A program made the translations under genes and the position numbers. A DNA stretch of 64,000 nt from Balanoglossus misakiensis (lineage: Eukaryota; Hemichordata), in assembly GCA_040954595.2 (NCBI GenBank), contig CM082579.2, positions 12,152,001 to 12,216,000 of the forward strand, given 5' to 3'. Shown here piece after piece: positions 45,001 to 50,124 of this stretch; the stretch's first letter is position 1, and the number at the start of each line of letters is the position of its first letter. The notes under the pieces were generated by a model, which saw only the letters and a program-made list of their open reading frames with translations, was not told where the DNA came from and made no database searches.

Positions 45001-47859
45001 TTACGGAGCTACACCCGTCCTTCGGCGTTTAATTCGAAGCTAAACCAGTCCTTCGGCCTCCAGCATACAGAAAACCACGTCCTTCGCACTAAAATACGGA
45101 TAAATAAGTGTCCTTCGCTTTCCTTCGGCCAAAATTACGGAGCTACACCCGTCCTTCGGCTTTAATTACCGAACTAAACCTGTCCTTCGGCCACCAGCAT
45201 AATTAATTACCGAACTAAACCTGTCCTTCGGCCACCAGCATAGAGAAAACCTTTTCCTTCGGCCAAAATTACGGAGCTACACCCGTCCTTCGGCGTTTAA
45301 TTCGAAGCTAAACCAGTCCTTCGGCCTCCAGCATACAGAAAACCTTTTCCTTCGCACTAAAATATGGAAAAAACAGTGTCCTTCGGTTTCCTTCAGTTTC
45401 CTTCGGTTTCCTTCGTTTTAGGTTATGCTAGGGTGAACACCTTCGAACCCAGGTCAAAAAAATTGACCCATCCCTTAGTCATGTCAGCTGATCATGCCAA
45501 ATCGTTCACATTCGCGCTAAAGAGAACACACACAAAGCCTGAAGTGAATCGCTGACAACTTAAGAGCTCGCCTCGAATATCGGGTTTTAAGATTTTTCTG
45601 CTTTAGGTCAAAATTAAAGAATAAAACTGGGGAGCGGGTCAGCGAGCATAATTTTGAATGGGAGAGAAACATTGTCTGAAATTTGAAATTCAAAATTGTC
45701 AACAATCTCTGTTTCCACACTTTGGTGAAAATGTATTACACTGTGATTTGTATATAAAAATAGAGAAAGAGACGTTGGACAATACGTTTCTTCTTTGTTC
45801 TCATAAAAGACTCCGACCACACTTAACATAGCAGCAAACTGACAGGTTTGAAGGACTATCATCTTTCTACAAATCTGTCCCGAGGCTCATACAACCTTAT
45901 AGTCTCGGTTACCCAGACCCCTCTGCTTCTTCCGCTGCGCACCAGAAAGAGGCTGGAGCGCAGCGGAAGAAGCAGATGGGTCTGGGTAACCGCGGAGACT
46001 AACTTCCTTACAGAAAAGAATCATGGTGTATATACAGGATATAGAAAACGCTACATGTATACCTTGAGAAGATCATGCCGGTTACCGTATCTGGAGTGAC
46101 ACTCGATGTAATAACCGAACAACTTGGTGACAGTGTGGGTGATGTTAGACGGATAGGCGATGTTCACGCGCTGGCACAGGGTGTGCACAGCCAAGGATTG
46201 GTACAGGAATCTTGCCAGATCAGTCCAGTAGTTTGGTAGTGAGTCGCTCTCGTGAAAACACCCCTGTGTGTCCCCATCGGCCACTACCATGAAGGCCGGG
46301 TGGTTGTCGTTGAGATGTTTATGCCAACCTTCAGAGTACCAACTGCCGTATCCCGTGAACACTTGGAATTTCGTGTTTTCTTGCAGGTGAAAGATGATGA
46401 GGTTTCTTGCAAGTAGCTTGGACGGTGTGCTCAACCAAATACTTTCCATGCACTTGAAGAAGACGACGTGGAACAAACCACCGCGTTCTGTGAAGTACTG
46501 CAGGAACTGTTCCACGAGATAGACCAAGTGTAGGTACTGGCCACCATGTTGGAAATCGAGGCTAGGCGTGGACAGAATCTCCAGAACCAACGAGTCCCCA
46601 TCAATGACGAACAATTCCGATTCTACGAAATCGTTCATAAGGTTAACAACACTGTCGGGTCAAGAATGTAACAACACAGAGAAAACGGTGTCAATTTTAC
46701 GTATTAAACCATATCAACTTCTAATACTTTGCATTGCTGTCTATTTACATTTCATCACACCGGCAGCATTCGTGCACGATTGCAGTTACAGTCTAGCCCC
46801 ACTCTGTCCGAAAAATGAGTCTTAATGTTCGCTGAGCATGACCAAATTGTTACCAATAAGGCAGTACGCACCAAGAATGTCTGACACTGCAGGTTAACCA
46901 TTGAAAAATGAAACTCTTCACATAGGTTTGACATGTGCGAAAAGCTATGTGAATTTAGTAAGACAAAACTTAAAATGCCGACATTGTGATCGAAAAATCG
47001 AGCTTTAGTGACTTACGAAGGTACGAAGTAACTGCAAATTTTGTCGACTTTAGTCACATGACGTCCAATCATCTTGGCACCGTTTTCCGGTAACAATGTC
47101 AACGATGATAGCAGCCAACATAATGTGTCTTCCGTCTTGTTACTGGGGGCGCTTTCGTTGGAGTCTTCACTGTCTATTGGTTGAAAATAGAAATGACACT
47201 TAGGCCCACAGAACACCCTAGCCGTTGCGTCACGTTCAAAACCATGCGACCATACTGCTAACCCGAGAAAGAGTTGGTCAGGCGCACTGAGTTACAATTC
47301 TGAACGCAACACAACAGTGTGACGTGTTTAAGAGTCCAACACTCCACACTTTATATACTGTGAACGAAATCGTGGAGCTGTTTTTTTCACGGAGCTACCA
47401 TGCAAGGGGATGAACGTCAAAATGCTTGAGAGGTTTACAGCATGCCAGTAAATTCCAACACAACACAAATGACGTAGAATGCAGTTCTTAATGCACAATT
47501 AAAAAAAAAACGATATTGTCACTTGATGCTCTGTGTGTTTAACGCAGATACTCGTTGACAGTGGCAATGGCTTTCACGGAGATGGAATAGCGATAGACAA
47601 TACCTTCACTTGACGGTGTGGAATCGGATCTTGATTCGTCGGAGGAGGAATATACCGGTTCATCCTCAGAAGGGAGTGACTCAGCGTTTTCTCCACTGAC
47701 GTCGCATTCTTCATCATCATTATCATCACCGCCATTATCATCGACTGCACTGGCGTCACATTCTTTATCATCACCATCATTATCATCGACTTCATCCTCC
47801 CAATCATCCGGAATGTTGGCCTGACTGCGGATTTGCCACTCCTTCTCCGCGCCACTCAT
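8711..47859 (-). CDS. DDX60: DDX60-like Ski2-family DExH helicase, 37-exon reconstruction
   Basis: A complete minus-strand gene of 37 exons is reconstructed. Phases agree at every junction and the total is 5571 nt (1856 residues plus stop), close to vertebrate DDX60 at about 1700. The N-terminus (1-85) is very acidic. Residues 138-334 carry the DDX60-type N-terminal segment ([17 protein letters not shown]). The helicase core follows: APTSSGKT with its lysine near 917, DEVH at 1015-1018 split by an intron, SAT near 1044, [10 protein letters not shown] near 1401, [12 protein letters not shown] near 1432, [10 protein letters not shown] at 1463-1472. [14 protein letters not shown] near 1580 and the C-terminal [13 protein letters not shown] are also DDX60-like. 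DDX60 proteins are cytosolic helicases linked to antiviral RNA sensing and ribosome-associated translation control. Residues 1290-1350 form a highly charged insert. An exon could be missing inside the long introns 3 and 14. DDX60L-type paralogy cannot be excluded. Confidence 0.93.
9294..9356 (-). CDS. DDX60: DDX60-like exon 36
   Basis: Residues 1800-1820 ([17 protein letters not shown]). Acceptor GTCACGAAG, donor ATCAG/GTAGGT, phase 2 to 2. Confidence 0.9.
9780..9931 (-). CDS. DDX60: DDX60-like exon 35
   Basis: Residues 1750-1799. [12 protein letters not shown] and [13 protein letters not shown] match the C-terminal region of DDX60. Acceptor CATATTAG, donor CAG/GTAGTT, phase 0 to 2. Confidence 0.93.
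10218..10399 (-). CDS. DDX60: DDX60-like exon 34
   Basis: Residues 1689-1749. An acidic start, then [16 protein letters not shown]. Acceptor CTGTACAG, donor CAG/GTTGGT, phase 1 to 0. Confidence 0.9.
10838..10979 (-). CDS. DDX60: DDX60-like exon 33
   Basis: Residues 1642-1688 ([20 protein letters not shown]). Acceptor CCCAACAG, donor ATCG/GTATGG, phase 0 to 1. Confidence 0.92.
11486..11574 (-). CDS. DDX60: DDX60-like exon 32
   Basis: Residues 1612-1641 ([20 protein letters not shown]). Acceptor ATTTTCAG, donor GTG/GTAAGA, phase 1 to 0. Confidence 0.9.
11871..12009 (-). CDS. DDX60: DDX60-like exon 31
   Basis: Residues 1566-1611. [20 protein letters not shown] is a hallmark DDX60 segment. Acceptor TTCTTGCAG, donor AGTG/GTAAAT, phase 0 to 1. 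Confidence 0.96.
12356..12460 (-). CDS. DDX60: DDX60-like exon 30
   Basis: Residues 1531-1565 ([31 protein letters not shown]). Acceptor AAATTGCAG, donor AAG/GTGATA, phase 0 to 0. Confidence 0.92.
12960..13150 (+). repeat. Partial copy of the MITE family seen at 59.5-60 kb
   Basis: GCTGACCGATGTTTACTTTA, GGATGGGGCACACAGATTAA and GCAGGTGCTTAATGGGAAAT are shared with 59720-59960. It sits in helicase intron 29 and lacks the inverted left arm present in the other copy. Confidence 0.7.
13270..13470 (-). CDS. DDX60: DDX60-like exon 29 (motif VI)
   Basis: Residues 1464-1530. [20 protein letters not shown] with the preceding Q gives motif VI with the arginine finger. Acceptor TGTTCGTAG, donor AAG/GTTTGA (unusual but in phase), phase 0 to 0. 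Confidence 0.95.
14130..14234 (-). CDS. DDX60: DDX60-like exon 28 (motif V)
   Basis: Residues 1429-1463. [20 protein letters not shown] is motif V, followed by [13 protein letters not shown]. Acceptor GCCCTAG, donor CAA/GTGAGT, phase 0 to 0. Confidence 0.96.
14464..14616 (-). CDS. DDX60: DDX60-like exon 27 ([10 protein letters not shown])
   Basis: Residues 1378-1428. [20 protein letters not shown] is the Ski2-like conserved block before motif V. Acceptor TTAATCAAG, donor CGG/GTAAGC, phase 0 to 0. Confidence 0.96.
15126..15255 (-). CDS. DDX60: DDX60-like exon 26
   Basis: Residues 1334-1377 ([15 protein letters not shown], then [15 protein letters not shown]). It continues the charged insert. 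Acceptor GTACACCAG, donor CAG/GTGACA, phase 2 to 0. Confidence 0.85.
15610..15777 (-). CDS. DDX60: DDX60-like exon 25
   Basis: Residues 1278-1333. [20 protein letters not shown] continues motif IV, then the segment becomes strongly charged ([20 protein letters not shown]), a likely disordered insert. Acceptor AAAATCAG, donor GA/GTAAGT, phase 2 to 2. Confidence 0.9.
16153..16248. mobile_element. Short TIR repeat, about 95 bp (copy 1)
   Basis: Begins TTAACCCTTTCATCCC and shares CTTTAGAGGTCCAA with 39869-39962. Its right inverted end is degraded (GTGAAGGGTCAA). In helicase intron 24, 16 bases from exon 24. Confidence 0.6.
16264..16433 (-). CDS. DDX60: DDX60-like exon 24
   Basis: Residues 1222-1277. 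It ends DKLPALVF, the start of helicase motif IV. Acceptor TCCTTTCAG, donor TTCAG/GTGTGT, phase 0 to 2. Confidence 0.92.
16938..18446 (+). repeat. GGGCCCAAGC-bounded repeat, copy 1
   Basis: Starts with the hairpin AGGGCCCAAGC...GCTTGGGCCCTATTG and ends GCTTGGGCCCGACAATGCTG then GCAGCT. The interior has tandem units of about 239 bp (GGACATGTACCACTAT near 17975, GGACAAGGACCAGTAT near 18213; GGTGACCTTTGACCTACTTT recurs). No coding frame. Helicase intron 23. Related copies at 26686-28906 and, inverted, 36740-38280. Confidence 0.75.
18931..19065 (-). CDS. DDX60: DDX60-like exon 23
   Basis: Residues 1177-1221 ([20 protein letters not shown]). Acceptor ATTACACAG, donor AAG/GTGAGT, phase 0 to 0. Confidence 0.9.
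20034..20138 (-). CDS. DDX60: DDX60-like exon 22
   Basis: Residues 1142-1176 ([18 protein letters not shown]). Acceptor TCTTGCAG, donor GAG/GTGTGT, phase 0 to 0. Confidence 0.92.
20413..20573 (-). CDS. DDX60: DDX60-like exon 21
   Basis: Residues 1088-1141 ([26 protein letters not shown] at the end). Acceptor TGACCAG, donor CAG/GTGAGC, phase 1 to 0. Confidence 0.9.
21030..21127 (-). CDS. DDX60: DDX60-like exon 20
   Basis: Residues 1055-1087 ([20 protein letters not shown] onward, ending YKVNLG). Acceptor TTTCAAAG, donor CTTG/GTAGGT, phase 2 to 1. Downstream in the same intron is the first TWA-flanked MITE (it lies in intron 19). Confidence 0.88.
21290..22039. mobile_element. PIF/Harbinger-like MITE, copy 1
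   Basis: Terminal inverted repeats GGGACCGTTCAGTTTTTACG, flanked by TAA on both sides, the three-base TWA duplication typical of PIF/Harbinger. The interior is non-coding and full of G or C runs. Helicase intron 19. Confidence 0.82.
22501..22616 (-). CDS. DDX60: DDX60-like exon 19 (motifs II and III)
   Basis: Residues 1017-1054. [17 protein letters not shown] completes DEVH, and [13 protein letters not shown] is motif III. Acceptor TTTACTAG, donor CAACG/GTAAAT, phase 0 to 2. Confidence 0.96.
23616..23711 (-). CDS. DDX60: DDX60-like exon 18 (motif II, first half)
   Basis: Residues 985-1016. [16 protein letters not shown] (motif Ib region), ending IKYVIFDE. The DE of the DEVH box closes the exon. 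Acceptor CATACAG, donor GAG/GTAATG, phase 0 to 0. Confidence 0.96.
23881..24000 (-). CDS. DDX60: DDX60-like exon 17 (motif Ia)
   Basis: Residues 945-984. [14 protein letters not shown] continues motif Ia and [15 protein letters not shown] follows. Acceptor TTTTGCAG, donor CAG/GTATAT, phase 0 to 0. Confidence 0.96.
24295..24444 (-). CDS. DDX60: DDX60-like exon 16 (motif I)
   Basis: Residues 895-944. [18 protein letters not shown] is the Walker A/motif I (catalytic lysine near 917), and [10 protein letters not shown] begins motif Ia. Acceptor TTCACAG, donor AAG/GTGGGT, phase 0 to 0. Confidence 0.97.
25046..25204 (-). CDS. DDX60: DDX60-like exon 15
   Basis: Residues 842-894. [20 protein letters not shown] and FIPDTWQ lead into the helicase core exactly as in DDX60 proteins. 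Acceptor CTTTTCAG, donor CAG/GTAAGG, phase 0 to 0. Confidence 0.95.
25270..25539 (+). pseudogene. CR1/L2-like LINE ORF2 fragment, 5' part
   Basis: A translated stretch [12 protein letters not shown], then LHWLPVD, then [16 protein letters not shown] is typical of the C-terminal part of CR1/L2-clade reverse transcriptase polyproteins. The copy is 5'-truncated, with at least one frame change between the first two blocks, and is interrupted at 25540 by the foldback element. Confidence 0.75.
25573..26425 (+). repeat. Tandem repeat, left arm (21-22 bp unit)
   Basis: About 39 copies of a unit with core TTGTCTTGTGCATTTATATA. The outer copies carry TTTAACATG or CATATATGG variants. The unit length is not a multiple of three and contains no stop in three frames, which creates long spurious reading frames rich in Cys and Tyr. 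Confidence 0.9.
26519..26615. repeat. Imperfect hairpin module in left foldback arm
   Basis: AAGCTGTTACGCCAGGGGGA faces CCCCTGGCGGAACAGCTGTG. The same module is inverted in the right arm (29620-29712), and a cousin lies alone at 39497-39600. Confidence 0.65.
26686..28906 (+). repeat. GGGCCCAAGC-bounded repeat, copy 2 (inside foldback 1)
   Basis: Same AGGGCCCAAGC hairpin start and GCTTGGGCCCGCTATTGCTG...GCAGCT end as copy 1. ATATT flanks it on both sides (26681-26685, 28907-28911), and the foldback arm continues without loss across the insertion. The interior holds 239-bp-type units (GACATGGACCAGTAT near 28240; ACATGGACCAGTAT near 28480). The TTAA element at 27373 splits it. Confidence 0.75.
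27373..28168. mobile_element. TTAA-flanked TIR element A
   Basis: Inverted arms of about 145 bp, starting GATGGGTCCCCCGGATC, with TTAA at 27369-27372 and 28169-28172. The host repeat resumes (CTCATTAATTATGTGCATAC) exactly as in uninterrupted sister units. The GC-richer interior has no recognisable transposase. TTAA targets are used by piggyBac and Kolobok superfamilies; which one cannot be decided. Confidence 0.78.
29785..30915 (-). repeat. Tandem repeat, right arm (21-22 bp unit)
   Basis: Inverted counterpart of the left array, with core TATATAAATGCACAAGACAA. About 51 copies, so the right arm is longer than the left. Higher-order blocks of several units are themselves duplicated. Confidence 0.9.
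30958..31353 (+). pseudogene. CR1/L2-like LINE ORF2 fragment, 3' part and tail
   Basis: [20 protein letters not shown] is the classic last block of CR1/L2 ORF2; the stop is at 31125-31127. An untranslated tail with ATTT runs follows, then an (AAT)n tail at 31328-31359. Removing the foldback element and one CATCAA copy puts this part in the same frame as the fragment ending at 25539. Confidence 0.78.
31724..31965 (-). CDS. DDX60: DDX60-like exon 14
   Basis: Residues 761-841, with [20 protein letters not shown]. Acceptor AAATAAAG, donor AAG/GTCGGT (weak but in phase), phase 1 to 0. It precedes intron 14, about 6.5 kb, which is almost entirely nested transposons. Confidence 0.87.
32376..32588 (-). 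CDS. DDX60: DDX60-like exon 13
   Basis: Residues 690-760 ([20 protein letters not shown] onward). Acceptor ATTTTCAG, donor TCAG/GTGTGT, phase 1 to 1. Confidence 0.88.
32707..33418. mobile_element. TTAA-flanked TIR element B
   Basis: Ends GGTGGCATTG and CAATGCCACC with TTAA on both sides (32703-32706, 33419-33422). 712 bp, non-coding, in helicase intron 12. Its termini differ from elements A and C. Confidence 0.7.
33545..33815. repeat. Palindrome-ended repeat, copy 1 (GCCGATTACATGG family)
   Basis: Starts GTGCCGATTACATGGTTTTC and ends GGTCGGGTAATCGGAACAGC. Inner blocks GCCGCCGTAGTGTA and ACGTCATAGTTCTT are shared with 50125-50400. In helicase intron 12. Confidence 0.65.
33902..33950 (-). CDS. 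DDX60: DDX60-like exon 12
   Basis: Residues 674-689 ([16 protein letters not shown]). Acceptor ATGTTTTAG, donor CGAAG/GTAAGT, phase 0 to 1. Confidence 0.82.
34587..34771 (-). CDS. DDX60: DDX60-like exon 11
   Basis: Residues 612-673, lysine-rich ([20 protein letters not shown]). Acceptor AAATTCTCAG, donor GGAA/GTAAGT, phase 1 to 0. Confidence 0.87.
35194..35312 (-). CDS. DDX60: DDX60-like exon 10
   Basis: Residues 572-611 ([20 protein letters not shown]). Acceptor CGTATAG; a second AG three bases downstream gives a one-codon alternative. Donor TTGA/GTAAGT, phase 2 to 1. Confidence 0.85.
35517..35607 (-). CDS. DDX60: DDX60-like exon 9
   Basis: Residues 542-571, with [18 protein letters not shown], a recognisable DDX60 segment. 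Acceptor AATCCACAG, donor AAAT/GTAGGT, phase 1 to 2. Confidence 0.88.
36257..36280 (-). CDS. DDX60: DDX60-like exon 8, 24-bp microexon
   Basis: Residues 534-541 (GKSTDDRQ). Acceptor CTCCTATAG, donor CAAG/GTAAGT, phase 1 to 1. Using the upstream AG instead would bring an in-frame stop. It is symmetric, so it could be skipped without a frameshift. Confidence 0.6.
36740..38280 (-). repeat. 239-bp satellite block, copy 3 (inverted)
   Basis: Four head-to-tail units with a period of 239 bp: TGGTCCATGT at 36892, 37131, 37370 and 37609. The units are highly similar. Oriented opposite to copies 1 and 2, in helicase intron 7. The left edge is preceded by a GGTCCCATTTGAGGACATAG segment and the right edge holds the CATC array and a GGTCCCATGG...CCAATGGGACC hairpin. 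Confidence 0.8.
38150..38218. repeat. (CATC)n/(CATA)n microsatellite
   Basis: CATACATACATCC followed by at least ten CATC units and then CATACATA. Confidence 0.9.
38378..38561 (-). CDS. DDX60: DDX60-like exon 7
   Basis: Residues 473-533, including [15 protein letters not shown]. Acceptor GTCTTTAG, donor AGAG/GTAACA, phase 0 to 1. Confidence 0.85.
38980..39030. repeat. (CAA)n microsatellite
   Basis: About 12 uninterrupted CAA/AAC triplets followed by imperfect ones, ending 10 bases short of helicase exon 6. Confidence 0.9.
39040..39189 (-). CDS. DDX60: DDX60-like exon 6
   Basis: Residues 423-472 ([20 protein letters not shown] onward). Acceptor TTTCAACAG, donor ACC/GTAAGT, phase 0 to 0. Confidence 0.83.
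39497..39600. mobile_element. Short palindromic element related to the foldback hairpin
   Basis: GTAGCTTTGGAAACGAAGCT and CTGTTCCGCCGGGGGAGG face CCCTCCCGGCGGAACAGCTG and a GTTGCTAC end. The CTGTTCCGCC core is the one found in both arms of foldback element 1. Confidence 0.65.
39655..39834 (-). CDS. DDX60: DDX60-like exon 5
   Basis: Residues 363-422 ([20 protein letters not shown] onward). Acceptor ACTGGTAG, donor AAG/GTGAGT, phase 0 to 0. Confidence 0.85.
39869..39962. mobile_element. Short TIR repeat, about 95 bp (copy 2)
   Basis: TTAACCCTTTCATCCCCACT at the left and GGTGAAAGGGTTAA at the right. The interior is related to 16153-16248. Helicase intron 4, 35 bases from exon 5. Confidence 0.65.
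41018..41101 (-). CDS. DDX60: DDX60-like exon 4
   Basis: Residues 335-362 ([20 protein letters not shown]). Acceptor CTGTCACAG, donor CAG/GTAAGA, phase 0 to 0. It follows the 5-kb intron 3 that carries the second foldback element. Confidence 0.82.
41415..45429. mobile_element. Foldback element 2, unrelated arm sequence
   Basis: Two inverted arms (about 41415-42295 and 44470-45429) built of tandem units of 107-135 bp containing CCGAAGGACAGGTTTAGCTC, GGTTTTCTGTATGCTAGAGG and TTTTCCATATTTTAGTGCG. Inner arms also pair: ACGGTTACTAGAAGAAGACG near 43373 with its complement near 44200. The direct repeat AGGGTGAA lies at 41407-41414 and 45430-45437 and is a candidate 8-bp target duplication, though the outer 15 bases of the arms pair poorly. 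No transposase seen. Helicase intron 3. Confidence 0.75.
42297..43202. mobile_element. TIR element nested in foldback 2
   Basis: AGGTGCGGAATTGTGT near 42301 faces ACACAATTCCGCACCT near 43182. The inner arms carry TTTAGAAAGCTAAATTAGCT-like palindromes. It interrupts a GCGAAGG-type arm unit, which resumes after 43205 (GGAAAGCGAAGGACAGTGAT). Confidence 0.7.
45902..45999. mobile_element. 98-bp palindromic MITE
   Basis: GGTTACCCAGACCC faces GGGTCTGGGTAACC, and CTGCTTCTTCCGCTGCG faces CGCAGCGGAAGAAGCAG. TA flanks both ends (45900-45901, 46000-46001), as in Tc1/mariner-type insertions. It lies 63 bases from the donor of helicase exon 3. Confidence 0.75.
46063..46651 (-). CDS. DDX60: DDX60-like exon 3
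   Basis: The largest exon (residues 138-334). [20 protein letters not shown] and [10 protein letters not shown], then [11 protein letters not shown], match the N-terminal region of DDX60 proteins. Acceptor CCCGACAG, donor AAG/GTATAC, phase 2 to 0. Confidence 0.92.
47017..47173 (-). CDS. DDX60: DDX60-like exon 2
   Basis: Residues 86-137 ([20 protein letters not shown] onward). Acceptor CCAATAG, donor TTC/GTAAGT, phase 1 to 2. Confidence 0.8.
47604..47859 (-). CDS. DDX60: DDX60-like exon 1
   Basis: Starts at ATG ([20 protein letters not shown]) and covers residues 1-85. It is rich in Asp, Glu and Ser, encoded partly by degenerate ATC/ATT triplets, which suggests triplet expansion. Donor GAAG/GTATTG, phase 1. 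The start is the first Met of the open frame; no upstream coding exon was seen. Confidence 0.75.
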
Positions 47860-48394
47860 CTCGTCAACGTTTTGCAGTTGCTAATCTAATGTTGTACACC
47901 TAAAAGCAACGCAATAAACGGAAACTCGTTTAGATGTCTATGGAACGTACTAATCGACGCCCAAATTCTCGAACTCCCATTGTCAACTCCCGACCTCAAA
48001 CATTGACGTGATTTTGAAACTTGTAACTTGTCGTGGTCGCATTTAGAACACAAATACACAAGTCTTCAATCAGCATTTTCAACGCACGTACTCGATTTCG
48101 AAGTTTTCAAAGTCTCATTTCAAAACACGTACTAGTATTTGACATCATTAAAATTAAATGAGCGTTGCAAAACACGTACTAGTATTTGGCAACTTTCAAA
48201 TGAGCATTTCAACACTAATATCCACAGTTGATAGTTGTTTGATCTGATAAAACCGGTACAAGAAATTTGTCCAAATTGATAGTTAAATTATTTAAAATAC
48301 GCCCCCAAAACGAGTAACACAACTCCGGAAACTGAGATCATTTGTTTGCCCCTTTGAAATATATTTTCGCTGAAGTTAAACGCATTGAGGTAGC
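47860..48394. promoter_or_regulatory. Upstream region of the DDX60-like gene
   Basis: No gene seen. This stretch should hold the 5' UTR and promoter. I see no complete GAAANNGAAA array here, although vertebrate DDX60 is interferon-induced. ACACGTACTAGTATTTG is repeated at 48125 and 48173. Confidence 0.4.
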
Positions 48395-48466
48395 AAAAGG
48401 CTCCGTAATTGTTTTTTTTTTATTTTTTTTTTTTATAAAAAAATAAAAAAAGGCTCCGTAATTGTT
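48395..48466. repeat. 19-bp direct repeat flanking an A/T hairpin
   Basis: AAAAGGCTCCGTAATTGTT at 48395-48413 and 48448-48466, separated by T runs then A runs that can fold on each other. Confidence 0.7.
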
Positions 48467-48612
48467 GGTAACTTAGTTTTCTGTAAGATATTTTGACACC
48501 AAGTTAAAAATATTGTCACGCCTGAGTTTTGACGCTCACTGATCTTTTCTGTGATAACGCAAGAAGGCATTCACATGTATGCCAGTGTTGAGGTAGTTGA
48601 CCTAGCGTGATA

Positions 48613-48793
48613 GACTGTCGACAGTCCCTCGCGCCTAATGTGTATCGATTCGACGTTTCGAGCGAGGGCCGTAAGGCCCGATTTGGCGTTTCGTGGTGCG
48701 ATGGCCGTCCGCACGAAACGCCGAATCGGGACTTTGGCCCTCGCACGAAACGCCGTATCGATACACATTAGGCGCGAGGGACTGTCGACAGTC
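48613..48793. mobile_element. 181-bp palindromic MITE with TA duplication
   Basis: GACTGTCGACAGTCCCTCGC at the left is mirrored at the right, with CCTAATGTGTATCGAT facing ATCGATACACATTAGG. TA at 48611-48612 and 48794-48795. The two arms are nearly identical, so it is recent. The inner part repeats GTTTCG/CGAAAC palindromes. Confidence 0.82.
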
Positions 48794-48925
48794 TACTAGT
48801 GTGATCAAGACTGTAATTGACACATATGTCAGAACGAGATGTCAAAGAGATATCACGTGACAGAATTGGTGAGATGACCGACGTATTCCTTTTATAAGTT
48901 AATATTTAACTAAAGCATTTATAAG

Positions 48926-50067
48926 GGACCGTTCAGTTTTTACGGCCGAGGGGGGGGGGGGGGCGGCAAAATCCAGGGGGGGGGGGTCACTTAAATTTTG
49001 AAGTCCACAAGGGGGGGGGGTCATCTGGATTTTTTAAACGTTTAGGGGGGGTCACATACTTTTGCCACCGAACTTTTGCTTTTGAGTCCACAAAATTGCA
49101 GTTTCGCACCCTTTATTTTACAAAATTTTCTAATTTTCCCACACCCACCCCCTATATTCTCCGCCACATTTCATTTGGGGCTGGTTTGTCTAGTGTACCA
49201 GGGCAGAGTGCTTGCCACCCCAACCCCACCGATGATAATATTTAACAAAGTGAATACAATTGTTTAAACCATTTTGCATAACTAAGAGTTTCGCGCTGCA
49301 TCTTCTATATACTAGAAGTTTTATAAATGATGTCATGACAAGATGACGCCAAATCTTCTAACTTTGAGTGGAGTGGCAAAAAGTAAAATTGGTCCTCCCA
49401 AACATTGAGATAATTTGCTTTTGAGTTCATTAAAATGCAACTTTGCGCTACATATTTTACAAAATTTTCTTATGGGACACCCCCTCCCACACCCACCCCC
49501 TCCAGTCTTCGCCACATTGCATTTATTCACTGGTTTGTCTAGTGTACCAGGGAAGACTTCTTGCCACCCGCCGATGCTTACTTTGACTGGAGTGGCAAAA
49601 TTAAAATGTGTCCTCCCTAACATTGAGTTAATTTGCTTTTGAGTTCATTAAATTGCAACTTTGAGCACCGTATGTTACAAAATTTTCTTATGTGGGAGCG
49701 GGACACCCCCTCCCACGCCCACCCCCGCCACTTTTCTTGTTTTACCGATTCTAGCAACTATTGTATTGACTTGTCATTTTAATTTGTTCATACATTTCTT
49801 TATTGCAACGATATACTATTATATACTTCAATAATACTTTAAGAAAGAGGTGTGAGGAGCCTCATTTCCTTTATTGCATACAGTGTACATAGGATCAGGT
49901 CGGCGAATGTTTTGGGCGTGGGGGGGGGGTCATCATATTTTTGGGTCTGTCAAAGAGGGGGTCATCATTTTTTGGTCCTGGCTGAAGGGGGGGTCGGCCT
50001 GATTTTGAGAACCGATGACACAAACTTGCCGCCCCCCCCCCCCTGCCGTAAAAACTGAACGGTCCCT
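48926..50067. mobile_element. PIF/Harbinger-like MITE, copy 2
   Basis: Same termini as copy 1 (GGGACCGTTCAGTTTTTACG), with TAA on both flanks. The longest copy, with an internal direct duplication (TTTTGAGTTCATTAAAATGC-type blocks near 49425 and 49640). G and C runs throughout. Confidence 0.82.
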
Positions 50068-50124
50068 AAGGTGTGGCGATCGAGAGCTGGTTTCACGTGA
50101 GAGCCATGCGGCCAAATAAAAAAA

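Noticed and set aside
44828-45165. Frames containing [17 protein letters not shown]-type repeats, also at 41679-41882
   Set aside because: Translation of tandem-repeat arms of foldback element 2; present on both arms, not a gene.
47574-47855. A 93-codon minus frame rich in Met and a 68-codon plus frame rich in Ser
   Set aside because: Alternative frames of the acidic first exon of the helicase gene.
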